A stretch of 64,000 bases of DNA from the NCBI GenBank assembly GCA_032988165.1, contig JANTQF010000013.1, forward strand, positions 1 through 64,000, in the 5' to 3' direction. Under the pieces are notes generated by a model. That model worked only from the letters and a program-made list of their open reading frames with translations. It did not search any database and was not told the DNA's origin. The stretch's first letter is position 1. Every line of letters starts with the position of its first letter. The DNA comes from Emmonsiellopsis sp. PD_33 (Eukaryota > Ascomycota > Eurotiomycetes > Onygenales > Ajellomycetaceae). A program made the position numbers and the translations under genes. Shown piece after piece: positions 30,187 through 42,235 of the stretch.

Positions 30187-33100
30187 ATGACTGAGCCTAG
30201 CGACGCTGGCCATGGCGTACCTCGAAAACGACCTACCTTTGCGGCTCGATCCGCGGCAGCTGCAGGTCCGGTGTTTGGTGGAGACGGTCAACATCATGAT
30301 AATCCCGTGAGACAATCAGCCTCTTCCGGAGGCGAATTCCCCCCTCCCGATCGTCCGTACGAGCCAGCCACCTCGACCTCTCCCCCGCCCGCAAACAAGA
30401 ATGGGTTTACCAGGAGCCTTTTCGGGAGTTTAGGGAAGGATAAACATCGTAGTGTCGTGGAGGGGGATGAAGAGCAGCAAAGGAATCCAGCCGTGCTTGT
30501 GGTGAGACGGACCTCCTTCGCAAGCCAGATTCCTCGAAATATCGACCTTCTAGATAAGAAGGAGAAGGGGGATCAGGTCTCCCCAGATGCCTCCGAGAAG
30601 CTAGGCACCTTTTCGGGTGTCTTCGTCCCTACCACGCTAAACGTACTCAGTATCCTTATGTTCCTGCGTTTCGGGTTTATTCTCGGTCAAGCAGGAGTTG
30701 TGGGCACATTGGGTATGTTTTACCCTTCATACAACTTGATTCGCGATTGCTAATGTAACTAACTATAGGAATGCTCGTGGCTTCATATTTGATCAACCTA
30801 TTGACAACCATGTCAATTTCAGCTATTGCAACAAATGGAACCGTCCGTGGAGGCGGTGCCTACTACTTAATATCCAGATCGCTCGGTCCCGAATTCGGTG
30901 GGTCAATTGGCATCGTATTTTATCTGGGTTTCGTGCTCAATACTGGGATGAACGCTGTTGGTTTGATTGATTGCTTTATCCAAGTCTTTGGCTCTATTTC
31001 AGGAAAGTGGTCGCAGTTTTTACTAGAAGGATTTTGGTGGACATATCTTTGGGGCACCATCGTGCTGGTTTTGTGCACCGCGATCTGTCTGGCTGGAAGC
31101 TCGATTTTCGCCCGGGCCAGCAATGGACTTCTAGCTATCCTTCTGGTGGCAACTTTCAGTATCCCTATCTCCGCTCTCGTTATGGAGCCGTTCAAAGACA
31201 AACTCTTGGGCATTGAATTCACTGGACCTAGCTCCAAAACCTTTCTTGAGAACCTCATGCCAAGGCTGACGGAGGGTGCTGCTGGCAGCCAAACAAAGGG
31301 TCGAGAAAATTTCCAGGACCTGTTTGGGATTCTTTTTCCCGCAACTGGAGGGATATTTGCGTATGATCTTTTTACCTACCCTTTCATTCTTCAAGCCAGT
31401 GTACTAATGATTATAATCCAGAGGTGCGAGTATGTCTGGTGATCTGAAGCATCCAAGCAAAGCCATACCAAAAGGGACTCTTTGCGGGCTTGGAGTCACC
31501 CTCTTTACCTATATCGTGGTTATCCTCTCCATGGCCTCAACTATCACGAGATCATCACTCTATAACGACGTAAACATTATACAAGATGTGAGTATTTAAT
31601 CTACTCGGTATTTGAACGATTGCTAATATATTTATTAGACCAATTCCTCTAGTATCCTTATCCTTCTTGGAGAGTTTGCAACAACATTTTTCTCATCCTT
31701 GATGGGTGTCATTGGATCTGCAAAGTTGCTTCAGGCCATTGCTAGAGATACCCTACTCCCAGGCTTGTCCATTTTTGGCCAAGGTACAGAGAAAAGCGAT
31801 GAACCAACCAATGCTATCCTCTTCACCTTTGTTGTCGCCCAGGTTACAATGCTTTTCGATATAAATCAAATCGCATCGTTCATCACAATGACATACCTCA
31901 TGACGTTCCTGGTAACCAACTTGGCTTGCTTCCTGCTCAAAATTGGATCCGCACCAAACTTCAGGCCATCGTTCCATTATTTCAACTCGTGGACGGCATT
32001 GCTTGGGACTGTGATTAGTGGCGTCACTATGTTTTTTGTCGATGGAGTGTATGCCTCCGGCTGTGTCTGTGTGCTTGTGGTTCTATTCCTCCTTATCCAT
32101 TACACGACACCTCCAAAATCGTGGGGCGATGTCAGCCAAAGCCTTATCTACCACCAGGTCCGCAAATACCTTCTTCGCCTCCGTCCCGAACACGTTAAAT
32201 TCTGGCGGCCGCAAATCCTACTCTTCGTGAACGATTTCGATTCGCAATACAAAATGATACATTTTTGTAATTCATTAAAGAAAGGCGCGTTATTCGTTCT
32301 TGGCCATGTAATCGTGGCGGATGATTTCGCAAGTGCCGTTCCCGAAGCACGTCGAGAGCAAACTGCATGGACGAAGTTTATCGAGTTTTCCAGAGTCAAG
32401 GCGTTTATCAACATATCTATTGCCCCCACTGCTGAATGGGGCATCAGAAATATAGCACTAAACTCGGGACTAGGAGGGATGCGGCCGAACATCGTCGTAC
32501 TTGACCAATTCCGCAGGGACCAAGTAGTCGCAGAATCTCCTCATATGACCCGTATTCGGCGGGATTCTATCTCCAAGGCAACAATTCCTCAGGACGCCAA
32601 TGCTTCCACTGACGCAACTGAAGCATGCAAAAATGAGGTTAAGATGACCCTTCGAAGCTATTTGACAATACTTGAGGATCTTTTGTTCAAACTGCGAATC
32701 AATGTGGCCGTTGCCAAGGGATTTGAAGAACTCGAACTCCCGGCTGGAAACGGAGGCAACACAAAGAAATACATCGACCTGTGGCCCATCCAAATGTCAG
32801 CAGAAATAGCAGCGGACGGGGCAAGCAAGCAGAACCTCCTAACCACCAATTTCGATACGTACACGCTAATTTTGCAACTCGGATGTATTTTGAACACCGT
32901 CCCATCATGGAAGAAGTCGTACCGGCTTCGGGTCGCAGTGTTCGTAGAATACGAAAGCGATGTCGAAGAAGAGCGGGAAAGAGTGAAAACATTGCTAGAA
33001 AAGCTCCGAATCGAAGCAAAAGTTCTTGTCTTTTGGCTTTCAAGCGGCGAGTTGAAATCGTACCGGATAATTGTCAGTGGTGATGAATCAGGGATGGTGC

Positions 33101-34221
33101 AGGAAGATATTAATGTGGTGGATGAGGCGTTGAAGGACGAAGACTGGTGGCAGGATGTACGCCGGTTCCGTGCTGGGACACAGAGTCCACGGAAGGGAGC
33201 TAAAGTGGGACAAATGGCAAAACTTTTGAGTACTGCCCCGAGTTGGCCGAGTTCATCCTTTCAGCACGGGCGGCAGAGAGGAAGCGGGAAAAGATTCGAA
33301 AACCTGCGGAAGTTGATTGAAAATTCGAAGCGGAGGAAATCCGTTAGTGGCGGAGTAAGCCTCGGAATGCAAGCACAACGTCTGCCTGATTCGATAGTGC
33401 ATTATCATTCCGAGGGTAGCGAGGAGTCGTCAAGTGATGAGAGTGATATTGAACCATACATGAGCGAAAGCGAGGAAGAAATTCCCTCCGCGAATGCACC
33501 ATCTAGAGGCCAAGGAGATCAGAGGAAGCCAAGCATTTGGGACACCCTACGCAAACGGAAGCGCCAGAGACCGTTAAAACCTCTGCGTAGAGCTCATACA
33601 GTCGGACATGCAACCGAGCATGCAGTAGCAGATGATTCAAGCCCGTCTGACACTGAAATACCTCGCCCGTCAGCACCGACAATCATCACCCCAGGCGAAG
33701 CTAGCCCGCTAAGTTCGTCTCCTGGAAACCGTCCCGCAATACCCAGGTCACAATCCAGCACCAAGTTCTCGTCCTCACCCATTCCTGCCACCAGAATCGC
33801 CGATAAAGAAGGCACAGGACCATCCATTATGTTTGCCAGCAGCCCGCCTCGTGAGCGCCCCTCAGCGGGACCATCCACGCCGCGTGAATCGATATACGCA
33901 CGACCTACAGGGTCAGAGTCCCCAGCAGATTCCGGACCAGAGAGCGGCCCATCATCCGCCTACTCATCGCGAACTTCTGTTCCGCTCTCGTTTAATGACC
34001 TGCCATGCCGTGCACAGCATCTGATCTTGAACGAGTTGATGAAATCCCACAGTTCGAAAACAGCAGTCGTGTTTACCACCCTGCCGTCGCCAATTGAGGG
34101 CACCTGGCGTGATGAGGCTGCTAGCGAGTCATATGTCAGTGATCTCGATCTGATGTGTGACGGGCTCCCACCGTGTCTGCTAGTTCACAGTAATAGTATG
34201 ACCGTGACGATGAATCTATGA
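30187..34221 (+). CDS. VHC1: Vacuolar cation-chloride cotransporter (SLC12 family)
   Basis: Four exons: 30187-30712, 30769-31360, 31422-31587 and 31639-34221; 3867 nt, 1288 aa. The transport domain starts near residue 145 with GTFSGVFVPTTLNVLSILMF, continues LRFGFILGQAGVVGTLGML and TNGTVRGGGAYYLISRSLGP, then PATGGIFAGASMSGDLKHPS, all signatures of the SLC12 K-Cl/Na-K-Cl cotransporter fold (APC superfamily). About twelve membrane segments are followed by a large cytosolic C-terminal domain. A long Ser/Pro/acidic stretch (around residues 1010-1220, for example SEEIPSANAP) precedes a conserved end, LPCRAQHLILNELM. The yeast orthologue Vhc1 is vacuolar and imports K+ and Cl-. The protein is longer than the yeast one because of the disordered insert. 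Confidence 0.93.
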
Positions 34222-35140
34222 GATGTGCCGTATTTTCTTTTGATGCTGCTTACTTTCTTTTTTTTTGGATTTACCGGGCTACATACATCCATGCTTTTCT
34301 CCGAGCTCTGAGATACCATGTGCATTCCTTTTTCTTTTTCGCTCCTTTGCATATCCGTGCTTGATATTCACTGTTGTTAGCCTGCTATTGTGTATATGTT
34401 TCCAGCGCAATGTTGTCCTAGTTATATTGCTTCCACTCCTAGAATATTTTCTATTTGAGGATTTAAATCATTGGTTATACATCTATTCTCTTCATACGTG
34501 CCTGCTGGTGCTCATTTTATGGGTCATGTACCTCGCTGTGCTCTAAGCCGTACATACCGTCTCCTCGTCGTCTCTGTATATATACCTTCCTGCTTGGCCT
34601 TCATAGATTGGGCTGATACTTGGGATTTTACATTTAGAACATGGCGAAGAGCATATCATCATGCCAGGGAGAGCCGTGCAGTCACTTATTATTACTCGAT
34701 AAACATCAGGAAGTAGCTTTTAGCAGTGGCCAAGATCAATATCAAAGTCTATGCAGGAAGCTGTATCGTAACATACGGTACATACGCGGCTGATAATATA
34801 AGCGCTGTGATTGGCGCAGACAGGCTTGGCGGTTCTAGCGCGGCGTTCCAGAACCGATTTGCTGGGTTTCGACCCGCATGCGGTAAATTACAATACGCGC
34901 CTTAGTCAGGGGCCCTTGCATCGCTCAGGCAGCCAACATTCGGTGGTTTCTCCCCAGACTTCATCTCCCTCCGCCGCCCAGCTTCACCGCGTCGACCCTC
35001 GACCTGCCCCGTCCGACTGCGCCATTCCGCTATGCATTGCGACCTGAACCGCTAGTTCTCATTACTCTGGCTCTGAGGGGTTTGTTTCCCACTCGTTCTC
35101 CCTGTTTTCAGCCCGCCCCTGCACACATATATATACAGAC
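34222..35140. other. Intergenic region between VHC1 and ERG12
   Basis: T-rich 3' flank followed by a GC-richer 5' flank from about 34,800. Frames up to 93 codons lack motifs. No gene called. Confidence 0.5.
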
Positions 35141-36772
35141 ATGAACTCGAGACGGAAGGGTGGGAGCATGAGACAGCCCAAGGGGAATGCGCGGCGGAAA
35201 GTTGCCAGCATTCTAACTGAGGATATCGACAGGGAAATCCCCTCGCGACCGAAGAACGCGACCCCCAACAGCCACCAACAAGAAGATTCGTCGGACAGCT
35301 CGGATGGCATAACTACTCCCTCCCCCACACAGTCTGGGACGAGCGGTCATATGCCTGCGCAAACCACTTCAAGTGCGAACACCGCAGCCAGAATGACAAG
35401 GAAGGCTTCGTCGCCCATGGCGCCCACCTTCATGGTCTCCGCGCCGGGCAAGGTCATTGTCTTTGGTGAACATGCGGTTGTCCACGGCAAGCGGGCCATG
35501 GCAGCCGCCATCTCCCTGCGCTCCTATCTCCTCGTCACCTCCTTATCCAAATCGCATCGCACAATCACGCTTAATTTTAGAGACATCGGGCTGGACCACA
35601 CGTGGGACATTGACTCGCTCCCGTGGGAACTGTTCAAGCACCCATCCAAGAAGAAGTTCTACTACGACTCCGTTACCTCCCTTGATGACGAACTCCTCGA
35701 GGCCATGCAGCCACACATCGCAGACGTCTCAATTGACAAGCCCGACGAAGTACGCAAAATCCACCAAAGCTCCGCCACCGCCTTCCTTTACCTCTTCCTC
35801 TCCCTCAGCTCGCCTCAGACACACGCTGCCATCTACACACTCCGCTCGACGATACCAATTGGCGCGGGATTGGGGAGTAGCGCTAGTATTGCTGTATGCC
35901 TTAGCGCTGCGCTGCTTCTACAAATACGGATATTGGCGGGGCCCCATCAGGACCAGCCTCCCGAGGAGGCCGAAACTCAGATCGAGCGGATAAACCGGTG
36001 GGCATTCGTGGGGGAGATGTGTATACATGGTAACCCCAGTGGTGTGGACAATACAGTTTCCGCCGGTGGCAAAGCTGTTATTTTTAGAAGAGGGGACTAT
36101 TCAAAACCGCCCTCAGTCACGCCCATCCTAGATTTCCCCGAGCTCCCCCTTCTCCTCGTCAACTCGCGCCAGCCCCGCTCCACTGCCACCGAGGTGGCCA
36201 AAGTAGGGAAGCTGCGGAAAGAGCATCCCGCTGTGGCTGAGTCTATGCTCGAGGCCATTGACCAGGTTACGGAAGCCGCGGACAATATTATCCGGTCGGG
36301 TCATTTTGATAAAGATTCTAGCGAGGCGCTGGACCACTTTGGCGAGCTTTTCCGCATCAATCATGGTTTGCTTGTTTCGCTAGGTGTATCTCACCCGCGC
36401 CTTGAGCGCATTCGGGAACTGGTCGATCATACTGGTATCGGGTGGACAAAACTCACTGGCGCAGGCGGTGGTGGGTGTGCCATTACTCTGATGAGACCGA
36501 ATACTGACCAATCCATACTACGCCAGCTAGAGGAAAAACTAGCTGATGAAGGGTTCGAGCGCTATGAGACGACACTGGGTGGAGATGGAATTGGCGTCCT
36601 CTGGCCGGCTGTTTTGAAGAATGGTAGCGACGAAGAAGGCGGGGAGGAGATTGATCAGCAAAAGTTCGAAAATGCCGTTGGGAATGAGGGCATTGAACGA
36701 CTTGTTGGTGTGGGTGTGCATGAGAAGCGGGAGGGGTGGAAATTCTGGAAACGCGGGGCTAGTGGGGATTAA
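35141..36772 (+). CDS. ERG12: Mevalonate kinase
   Basis: Intronless, 543 codons. It catalyses ATP-dependent phosphorylation of mevalonate at C5 in the isoprenoid/ergosterol pathway. GHMP-kinase motifs are clear: SAPGKVIVFGEHAVVHGK (residues 100-117), the ATP-binding IPIGAGLGSSASIAV (about 237-251), HGNPSGVDNTVSAGGK (about 295-310) and the C-terminal LTGAGGGGCAITL (about 436-448). The kinase core starts near residue 97; the first 95 residues are Ser/Thr-rich and disordered-looking. In-frame ATGs at residues 85 and 93 would give about 455 aa, nearer the yeast length of 443, so the true start is uncertain. A charged tail follows the last motif. Confidence 0.95.
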   Translation: MNSRRKGGSMRQPKGNARRKVASILTEDIDREIPSRPKNATPNSHQQEDSSDSSDGITTPSPTQSGTSGHMPAQTTSSANTAARMTRKASSPMAPTFMVSAPGKVIVFGEHAVVHGKRAMAAAISLRSYLLVTSLSKSHRTITLNFRDIGLDHTWDIDSLPWELFKHPSKKKFYYDSVTSLDDELLEAMQPHIADVSIDKPDEVRKIHQSSATAFLYLFLSLSSPQTHAAIYTLRSTIPIGAGLGSSASIAVCLSAALLLQIRILAGPHQDQPPEEAETQIERINRWAFVGEMCIHGNPSGVDNTVSAGGKAVIFRRGDYSKPPSVTPILDFPELPLLLVNSRQPRSTATEVAKVGKLRKEHPAVAESMLEAIDQVTEAADNIIRSGHFDKDSSEALDHFGELFRINHGLLVSLGVSHPRLERIRELVDHTGIGWTKLTGAGGGGCAITLMRPNTDQSILRQLEEKLADEGFERYETTLGGDGIGVLWPAVLKNGSDEEGGEEIDQQKFENAVGNEGIERLVGVGVHEKREGWKFWKRGASGD

Positions 36773-38145
36773 ATGGGCACGACTGCAGATATATTGCAGT
36801 CGTGGAAGCGTCTCATGAACCAACCCGAATCCCTTTCGTCCCATCACCTACCACGCAGGTCGCATCTAATCCCGAAAAAATTCCACCATTCTATCCCCGA
36901 ATCTACACTTTCGAACTATCAATAGCTTGGGATTGCACCATCTTTGCAACCAATTTCCTCAATATATACCACCCACCTCCGTTGGACGTTTACCTACTGC
37001 TCCTCCTTTACTATATTGCCAGATTTCGGCCTTGATTCCCTTTCGTGTTTGATTACTACGAGGGAGCTAGCTATCTATCGTTCCGGATTCGCCATGTTTC
37101 CGTCGTCTTTTTACTCTACTGCTTCATTTACGAAAGCAATGCTCTGTTCTCGGTCTATGGAGCAAACCGGCGGGATGGATACCGCAACGTTAATATGCAG
37201 CCGAAAAACAGCAGACAACGTGCGGACGTTCGCTTAACCAGCTACGCCTTTTTTTGCTGGGGACACGGAAAAAAATCGCGGCTTCGAAAGCAGAGCAATC
37301 TGCGCTGTCTTATAATAACTTTTTTTACTTGGTGCACTGTACTTTGTAGCGGACATAACCTCTTGATTATCTTTTTCGTTTACTGTTTTTATTTTATTAT
37401 CCCTTTTCTATCCTTACCATTCTCGTCATTTTTGGACGTCTTTGCGATTTAATTAGTTCTAGAGTTATTAATATGATTCACTTCATCTACCCCTAATTCT
37501 TAATCTCCTGAAGATTGTTGGTCATTTATACGTATCATGATACATAGCGTAATTTACGGATGTATTTATCACCACGTGATCCGTGTAGTCACGTGCGCTC
37601 TCTCTTTGTTTCCCGCGTTTTAGCCTGCACTGATTGGGCGACTTCAACTATATCAACCTCCAGTCGATTGATTTATATTGTCGGATTGGCAGAAGACTGA
37701 CAGGGCCATCTATCACCAGAGTATTGTTCTGCGTTGACAATACTTTCTTTTCTTTAAACTTTTTGTTTTGAGTTTCGGGTTTTTTTTTAAAGATTGAAAG
37801 GAGGGGCATAGCATATTCATTCAACCTGCGACGTCAGAGGGCTTTTGACTGATACCTGCTGGCGGAATATCAAAGAGGGGGAAAGGCTAGCTGCTCTTGA
37901 ATGATAGATTCTCCCTGGCCTGCTGGTGGATGATTGATTAATATCCCCTGAACTGGGAGAGGCCCGCACTCCTGTATTGATCCCTCCGGAAACCCCCCCC
38001 TCATCCAGAGCTTCACTCAAACAATCAAAGACAGGATACACAATATCCTATCCTACAACCCATCCCGCCCTATCTTCAAACATCCACCGACCAAAAATTT
38101 CCAAACATACAACAAGTTCCCACCCATCCCTCCCCTCCCGCCAAA
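36773..38145. other. 1.4-kb intergenic region
   Basis: Promoter side of the prenyltransferase subunit. Frames up to 135 codons (37045-37452) have unusual composition and no motif, and I leave them out. C-rich immediately before the next start codon. Confidence 0.5.
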
Positions 38146-39406
38146 ATGAGCAAATACGCCACCCCAACCTGGTCCAACATAACCCCCATCCCCCTCGACG
38201 ACGGATCAACCCACTACGACAACCCAGAGCATGAGCAGCAAGGTAGCGGGAACGGCAACGGCACGTACCCGCTCGCCACCATCGCGTACTCGGTAGAGTA
38301 TGAGGAGGCCACGGCGTACCTGCGCGCCGTGATGGAGGCGGATGAGATGTCTGAGCGCGCGCTGCAGTTGACTGAAGATGTAATTTTGTTGAATCCGGCG
38401 CATTATACGGTTTGGTTAGTGTGCTCATTTCTTTTCATTTCTTTTTAACATATCTAACCAGGATTGGCGTGTAGGCTGTATAGAGCGAAGATTCTCTCCG
38501 CACTGGAGAAGGATCTAAACAAGGAGCTGGAGTGGGTGAATAAATTGGCCATGACCCATTTGAAGAATTATCAGATCTGGTAAGGCCAAAAGCTGATCCC
38601 CCAAATCAATTCGTTCCAATCCAAGCCCATTAATAAAAAATCACCACAGGCACCACCGCCAACTAATAATCTCCAACACCACCATCTTCCCCACCCTACC
38701 GGCCCAAGAACTCCCCTTCCTCAAACAAATGTTCGCCCTAGACTCCAAAAACTACCACGTCTGGACCTACCGCCACTGGCTCGTCCGCCACTTCAAACTC
38801 TGGGACCACCCGCAGGAGCTCGCCGATACCGAGGCCCTCATCGACGCAGACGTCCGCAACAACTCCGCCTGGAATCACCGCTGGGTTCTCAAATTTGGGC
38901 CCCGCGGAGGTGTTGATGCGGGGATGCCGCTGGGCACGGACGAGAAGGGCCAGCGGAGCAGTCTGGATGTTGTTGATGAGGATGTTGTTGATGGGGAGAT
39001 TGAGTATGTGAAGGGGAAGATTTTGCTGGCGCCGGAGAATCGGAGTCCGTGGGGGTATTTGCGGGGTTTGGTGAGGGCGGCGGGGAGGGAGATGGGGGAG
39101 TTGGAGGGGTTTGCGAAGAGGTTTATTCTTGAGGAGGTGGAGGGGGAGGGGGGTGATGGGGGGACTGGTGCTGGGGCTGGGGAGGTGAAGTATTTTGTTA
39201 AGAGTAGCTTGGCAGTGGAGTGGTTGGCGGATGTTTATGCGGCGGCGGCGGCGGAGACGGAGACGGAGACGCAGGAGGGTGGGAAGGGGAAGGGGGAGGC
39301 GGTTAAGATGTTTATGTTGTTGAGGGAGAAGTATGATCCTATTCGGAAGAATTATTGGGATTATCGGATTCGGATGCTTGGGGGGGAGGCGGCGGGTGTT
39401 GCTTGA
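38146..39406 (+). CDS. RAM2: Protein farnesyl/geranylgeranyltransferase type I alpha subunit
   Basis: Three exons: 38146-38414, 38475-38579 and 38650-39406; 1131 nt, 376 aa. The protein is an array of PPTA helical-hairpin repeats with the diagnostic tryptophan pattern: NPAHYTVWLYRAKIL, LKNYQIWHHRQLII, DSKNYHVWTYRHWLV, NNSAWNHRWVL and NRSPWGYLRGL. It is the shared alpha subunit that pairs with the FTase or GGTase-I beta subunit to prenylate CaaX proteins such as Ras and Rho. Both introns fall inside a Trp codon of consecutive repeats (TG|G), a regular placement. Low-complexity acidic and Gly-rich inserts occur near residues 285-340, with a codon bias towards GGG/GAG in the last 500 bp. Confidence 0.94.
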
Positions 39407-39681
39407 GATGTGGACGCGGTATCCGTTTGATTGTTATGTTATGGGGTATGGATGGGGTTATTGGGAGAGAATGGTATTCGCATAACTCATGGGATAAGCA
39501 GAGAAGATGTCATGAGTATGTGAATAACAGAGATAAGATGTTCGGTATCTCCAGCAAGAAGTTTCCTAATAGGTTGGATTTCTATCATAACTCGTCCATT
39601 ACCCCTATCTAAAGCAAATGAAAATGAAAGCCCTTGAAAACGCCTTTTAAACTCTCAACTATCCACTTCCTCCACCCATTC
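39407..39681. terminator. Convergent 3' ends of RAM2 and the dehydratase
   Basis: 275 bp separates the two stop codons of these tail-to-tail genes, so polyadenylation signals for both must lie here or overlap. No specific signal is asserted. Confidence 0.35.
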
Positions 39682-40937
39682 TCAGTCCCATCCATTGGCA
39701 AGCCGCTCCCTATACTCCGCCGCTATCTCCAGACTGATATTGCTGCCGCCACAAGCAACAACCACCACCCGACTCTCAGGCCCAAAGTCCGGGATAACCT
39801 GCGCCAGCTTCGACAACCCAGACACCACATTATTCTCCATCCGCTTCTTATCCTCCACCACCGCCTCGACACAAATCCCACAGGCCAACTCAACAAGCAG
39901 CCGATGCTCATCCAGCAGCCTCAAAACGCCCCTCGCCGCCTCCGAATCATCCATGACAAAATTATGCACCTTGATCCCCTCCGGCGGATGCAGCACATAG
40001 TCCAACGACCGCCGCGAAACAGTCACCGCGCCCAACGAACTCGCCATAGACGTGATAGCCGGCATCGCGACCAGCTTTCCCGCCTCCACCGCGCGCGCAA
40101 GGGCATCTGCCCCCCTCGTCTCCAGCGCAAGTACATGCACATCCTTCCCTCCATTCCCATTCCCATGCTTCACCGCCCTCTCAATCCCCTGCACAACCCC
40201 ATTCATCAACCCGCCCCCACCAACACTGCAAACCACCGCATCGGCCGGAAACCCCCTACCGCCCTCCTCCCCCTCCAATTCCGCCATCTGCCTCACCACC
40301 TCATCCACCAACGTACTATTCCCCTCCCACACCCTCTCCCCCTCATACGGATGCAACTCCACCCCAACCACCTCCCTGCCCCCCCTCCCCACTTTCCCCC
40401 TCACCCCCTCCATCACCACCTCCCGCATATACGCCGCCGCAACCTCGATCGTCTCCCCATGCGCAACCACCGCCGCCGCCCCAGCCTCCACCAGCCGCGC
40501 CTGCATGCCGCGCTTCGTGGCCGCGGGCACGACCACGGTGCACGGGTAGTTTAGGCTGCGGGCGGCGGTGACGGCGGCGAGGCCGGCGTTGCCGCCGGAT
40601 GGGATGAAGAAGTGGAGGTCTTTAGTAGTGTTGGAGGGGTTGGTGGTGTGCGAGAGGATGAGGTTGCCGATTCCGCGGGATTTGAAGGAGCCGGAGGGCT
40701 GGGTGGATTCGAGTTTTAGGAAGACGCGGCTGGGGGGAAGATGTAAGTATGTGGGATTTTGGTTTGGGAGGAGAGGAAGGGGGGGGTTAGTTACCATCCT
40801 GCGAGTTTGGAGAGTTGTTCGGATTCAATTAGGGGGGTCTCGCGCCATGGTTTTGGTTGTTGTTTTGTTTTTTGCTTTGGGTGGCATTGTAGGGGGTTGC
40901 TGGTGGTGGTGGTGGGGAGTTCTTCGAAGCTGCCCAT
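39682..40937 (-). CDS. L-serine/L-threonine dehydratase (PLP enzyme)
   Basis: Two exons: 40937-40795 and 40729-39682; 1191 nt, 396 aa. It is a fold-type II PLP enzyme: LESTQPSGSFKSRGIGN holds the Schiff-base lysine in SFKSRG, IPSGGNAGLAAVTAAR is the substrate/phosphate loop, and SVGGGGLMNG is the PLP-phosphate glycine loop. The C-terminus has VVVVACGGSNISLE. It matches cytosolic serine dehydratases of the SDS/CHA1 type, which deaminate serine to pyruvate and threonine to 2-oxobutyrate. There is no regulatory ACT domain, so a catabolic rather than biosynthetic role is likely. Exon 1 was added because its PWRETPLIESEQLSKLAG reads straight into the core once the 65-bp intron is removed. Confidence 0.92.
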
Positions 40938-42235
40938 CTTGATTGACGGGGGTAGTAGGATTGTATGTATATAGATGTGAGATGGCGAACGACGAATGAA
41001 GGCGGAGGAATTCGAGCTTTGCCCTTTTTATATATCAATTTTTTTTTTGTTTAAACCGGTACTAGTATAATAGGACGAGAGAGTTAAATGTCGTCAGAGG
41101 GATCGAAGCCCAGGACAAGCAAAGATTAGATAGAAAGCTTAGAAATCCCCAGGATTATATGCTGGACGAATATGGAGGAGGAATCGTAACCCTGCCGGAA
41201 TGTAGTCGGTGCTATCGTAGCTTGTTGTAGGGCGTAGTTCACTAAGGTAAATAGTAGATTTATCTCCTCAGACATACACCAATTGCATCAGAGAATGAAT
41301 AGTTATGGATCCAATTAGGTCCAGGAGGAATGGAGATTGATTGTGAACTCCAGACTCGTCGCAACCTTTATATAGTTTTTAGCCTACATGTAGTTCCAGA
41401 ACAAGGAAAACTTTACCCGTTTCCGCTCCCGCGTTTCCTCGCAATTACGTTCCTCGCAATTACATACTTTACGCCCCTTGTATACAATGGGACAGGGATA
41501 GGATTACTCAAGGATTACTCGATGATGATGGGGCTGCAACGTCAAAAAAAAGGACAAAAAGAAGGAAAGGCTCGGAAAAAGCAGGCTGGAGTCCCCATTT
41601 TCCCGCCAGATGGAGGCCAAGGTACCTGGTGGTAATCATCATGGTGACAATGGTGACAATAATTTCCAGGTTGAGGTATAACTTCCCGACACTTAGAGTT
41701 CCCCGCGGAAAGCTGAACGAGTGGGCGCGGTGGCAAGAGATAACGAGGAGTTTTGGTTTCCCGAGCCGATATCAACCGCGTTTTATTTTTGGAACCTTGT
41801 ACATACATTGTGATTGTATCGAGCACAGATGTAGGTAGTAATGTTGGGGATTTTAAAGCTACTCCGAAAAGAAAGTAAGGAATGCGGATTCGGCCGAGAT
41901 GGGTTGTGATGGTTATTCTCTCGGATTTGGTGGTTTAAAATACAAAACTAGCCAGAAAGCGGCTAGAGGAGAGAGCAAGTAAAGGGGAATAAAATACATA
42001 TGGGGTGGTAGATGTGAAGAAATGACAATAATAATACATGTGGCACCGACCCCATCTAGGCCCAACAGCTGTTCTTATGCCGTGAAATGCCAGTTTATTG
42101 AGCGGTGAATTGAAACAATGAAAATTGCTTCTCGCGCGCGTGACGCTATCCATCTATGATTTCCATTTAGACAGCACAGCTTTGAAGCCACGGGCCAGAA
42201 CAATCAACAACCCCAATCAACCTACTGGCACCCTT
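40938..42235. other. 1.3-kb intergenic region
   Basis: Between the divergent dehydratase start and the 3' end of the mitochondrial synthetase gene. Repeats of ggtgacaatggtgacaat near 41,640 and short homopolymers are visible. No gene is supported. Confidence 0.5.

Noticed and set aside
37045..37452. 135-codon plus-strand frame
   Set aside because: Phe/Cys/Arg-rich without motif, in an intergenic region; probably chance.
39634..40554. 306-codon plus-strand frame, Pro/His/Arg-rich
   Set aside because: It is antisense to the serine/threonine dehydratase, whose PLP motifs are clear; the composition is that of a shadow frame in GC-rich sequence.
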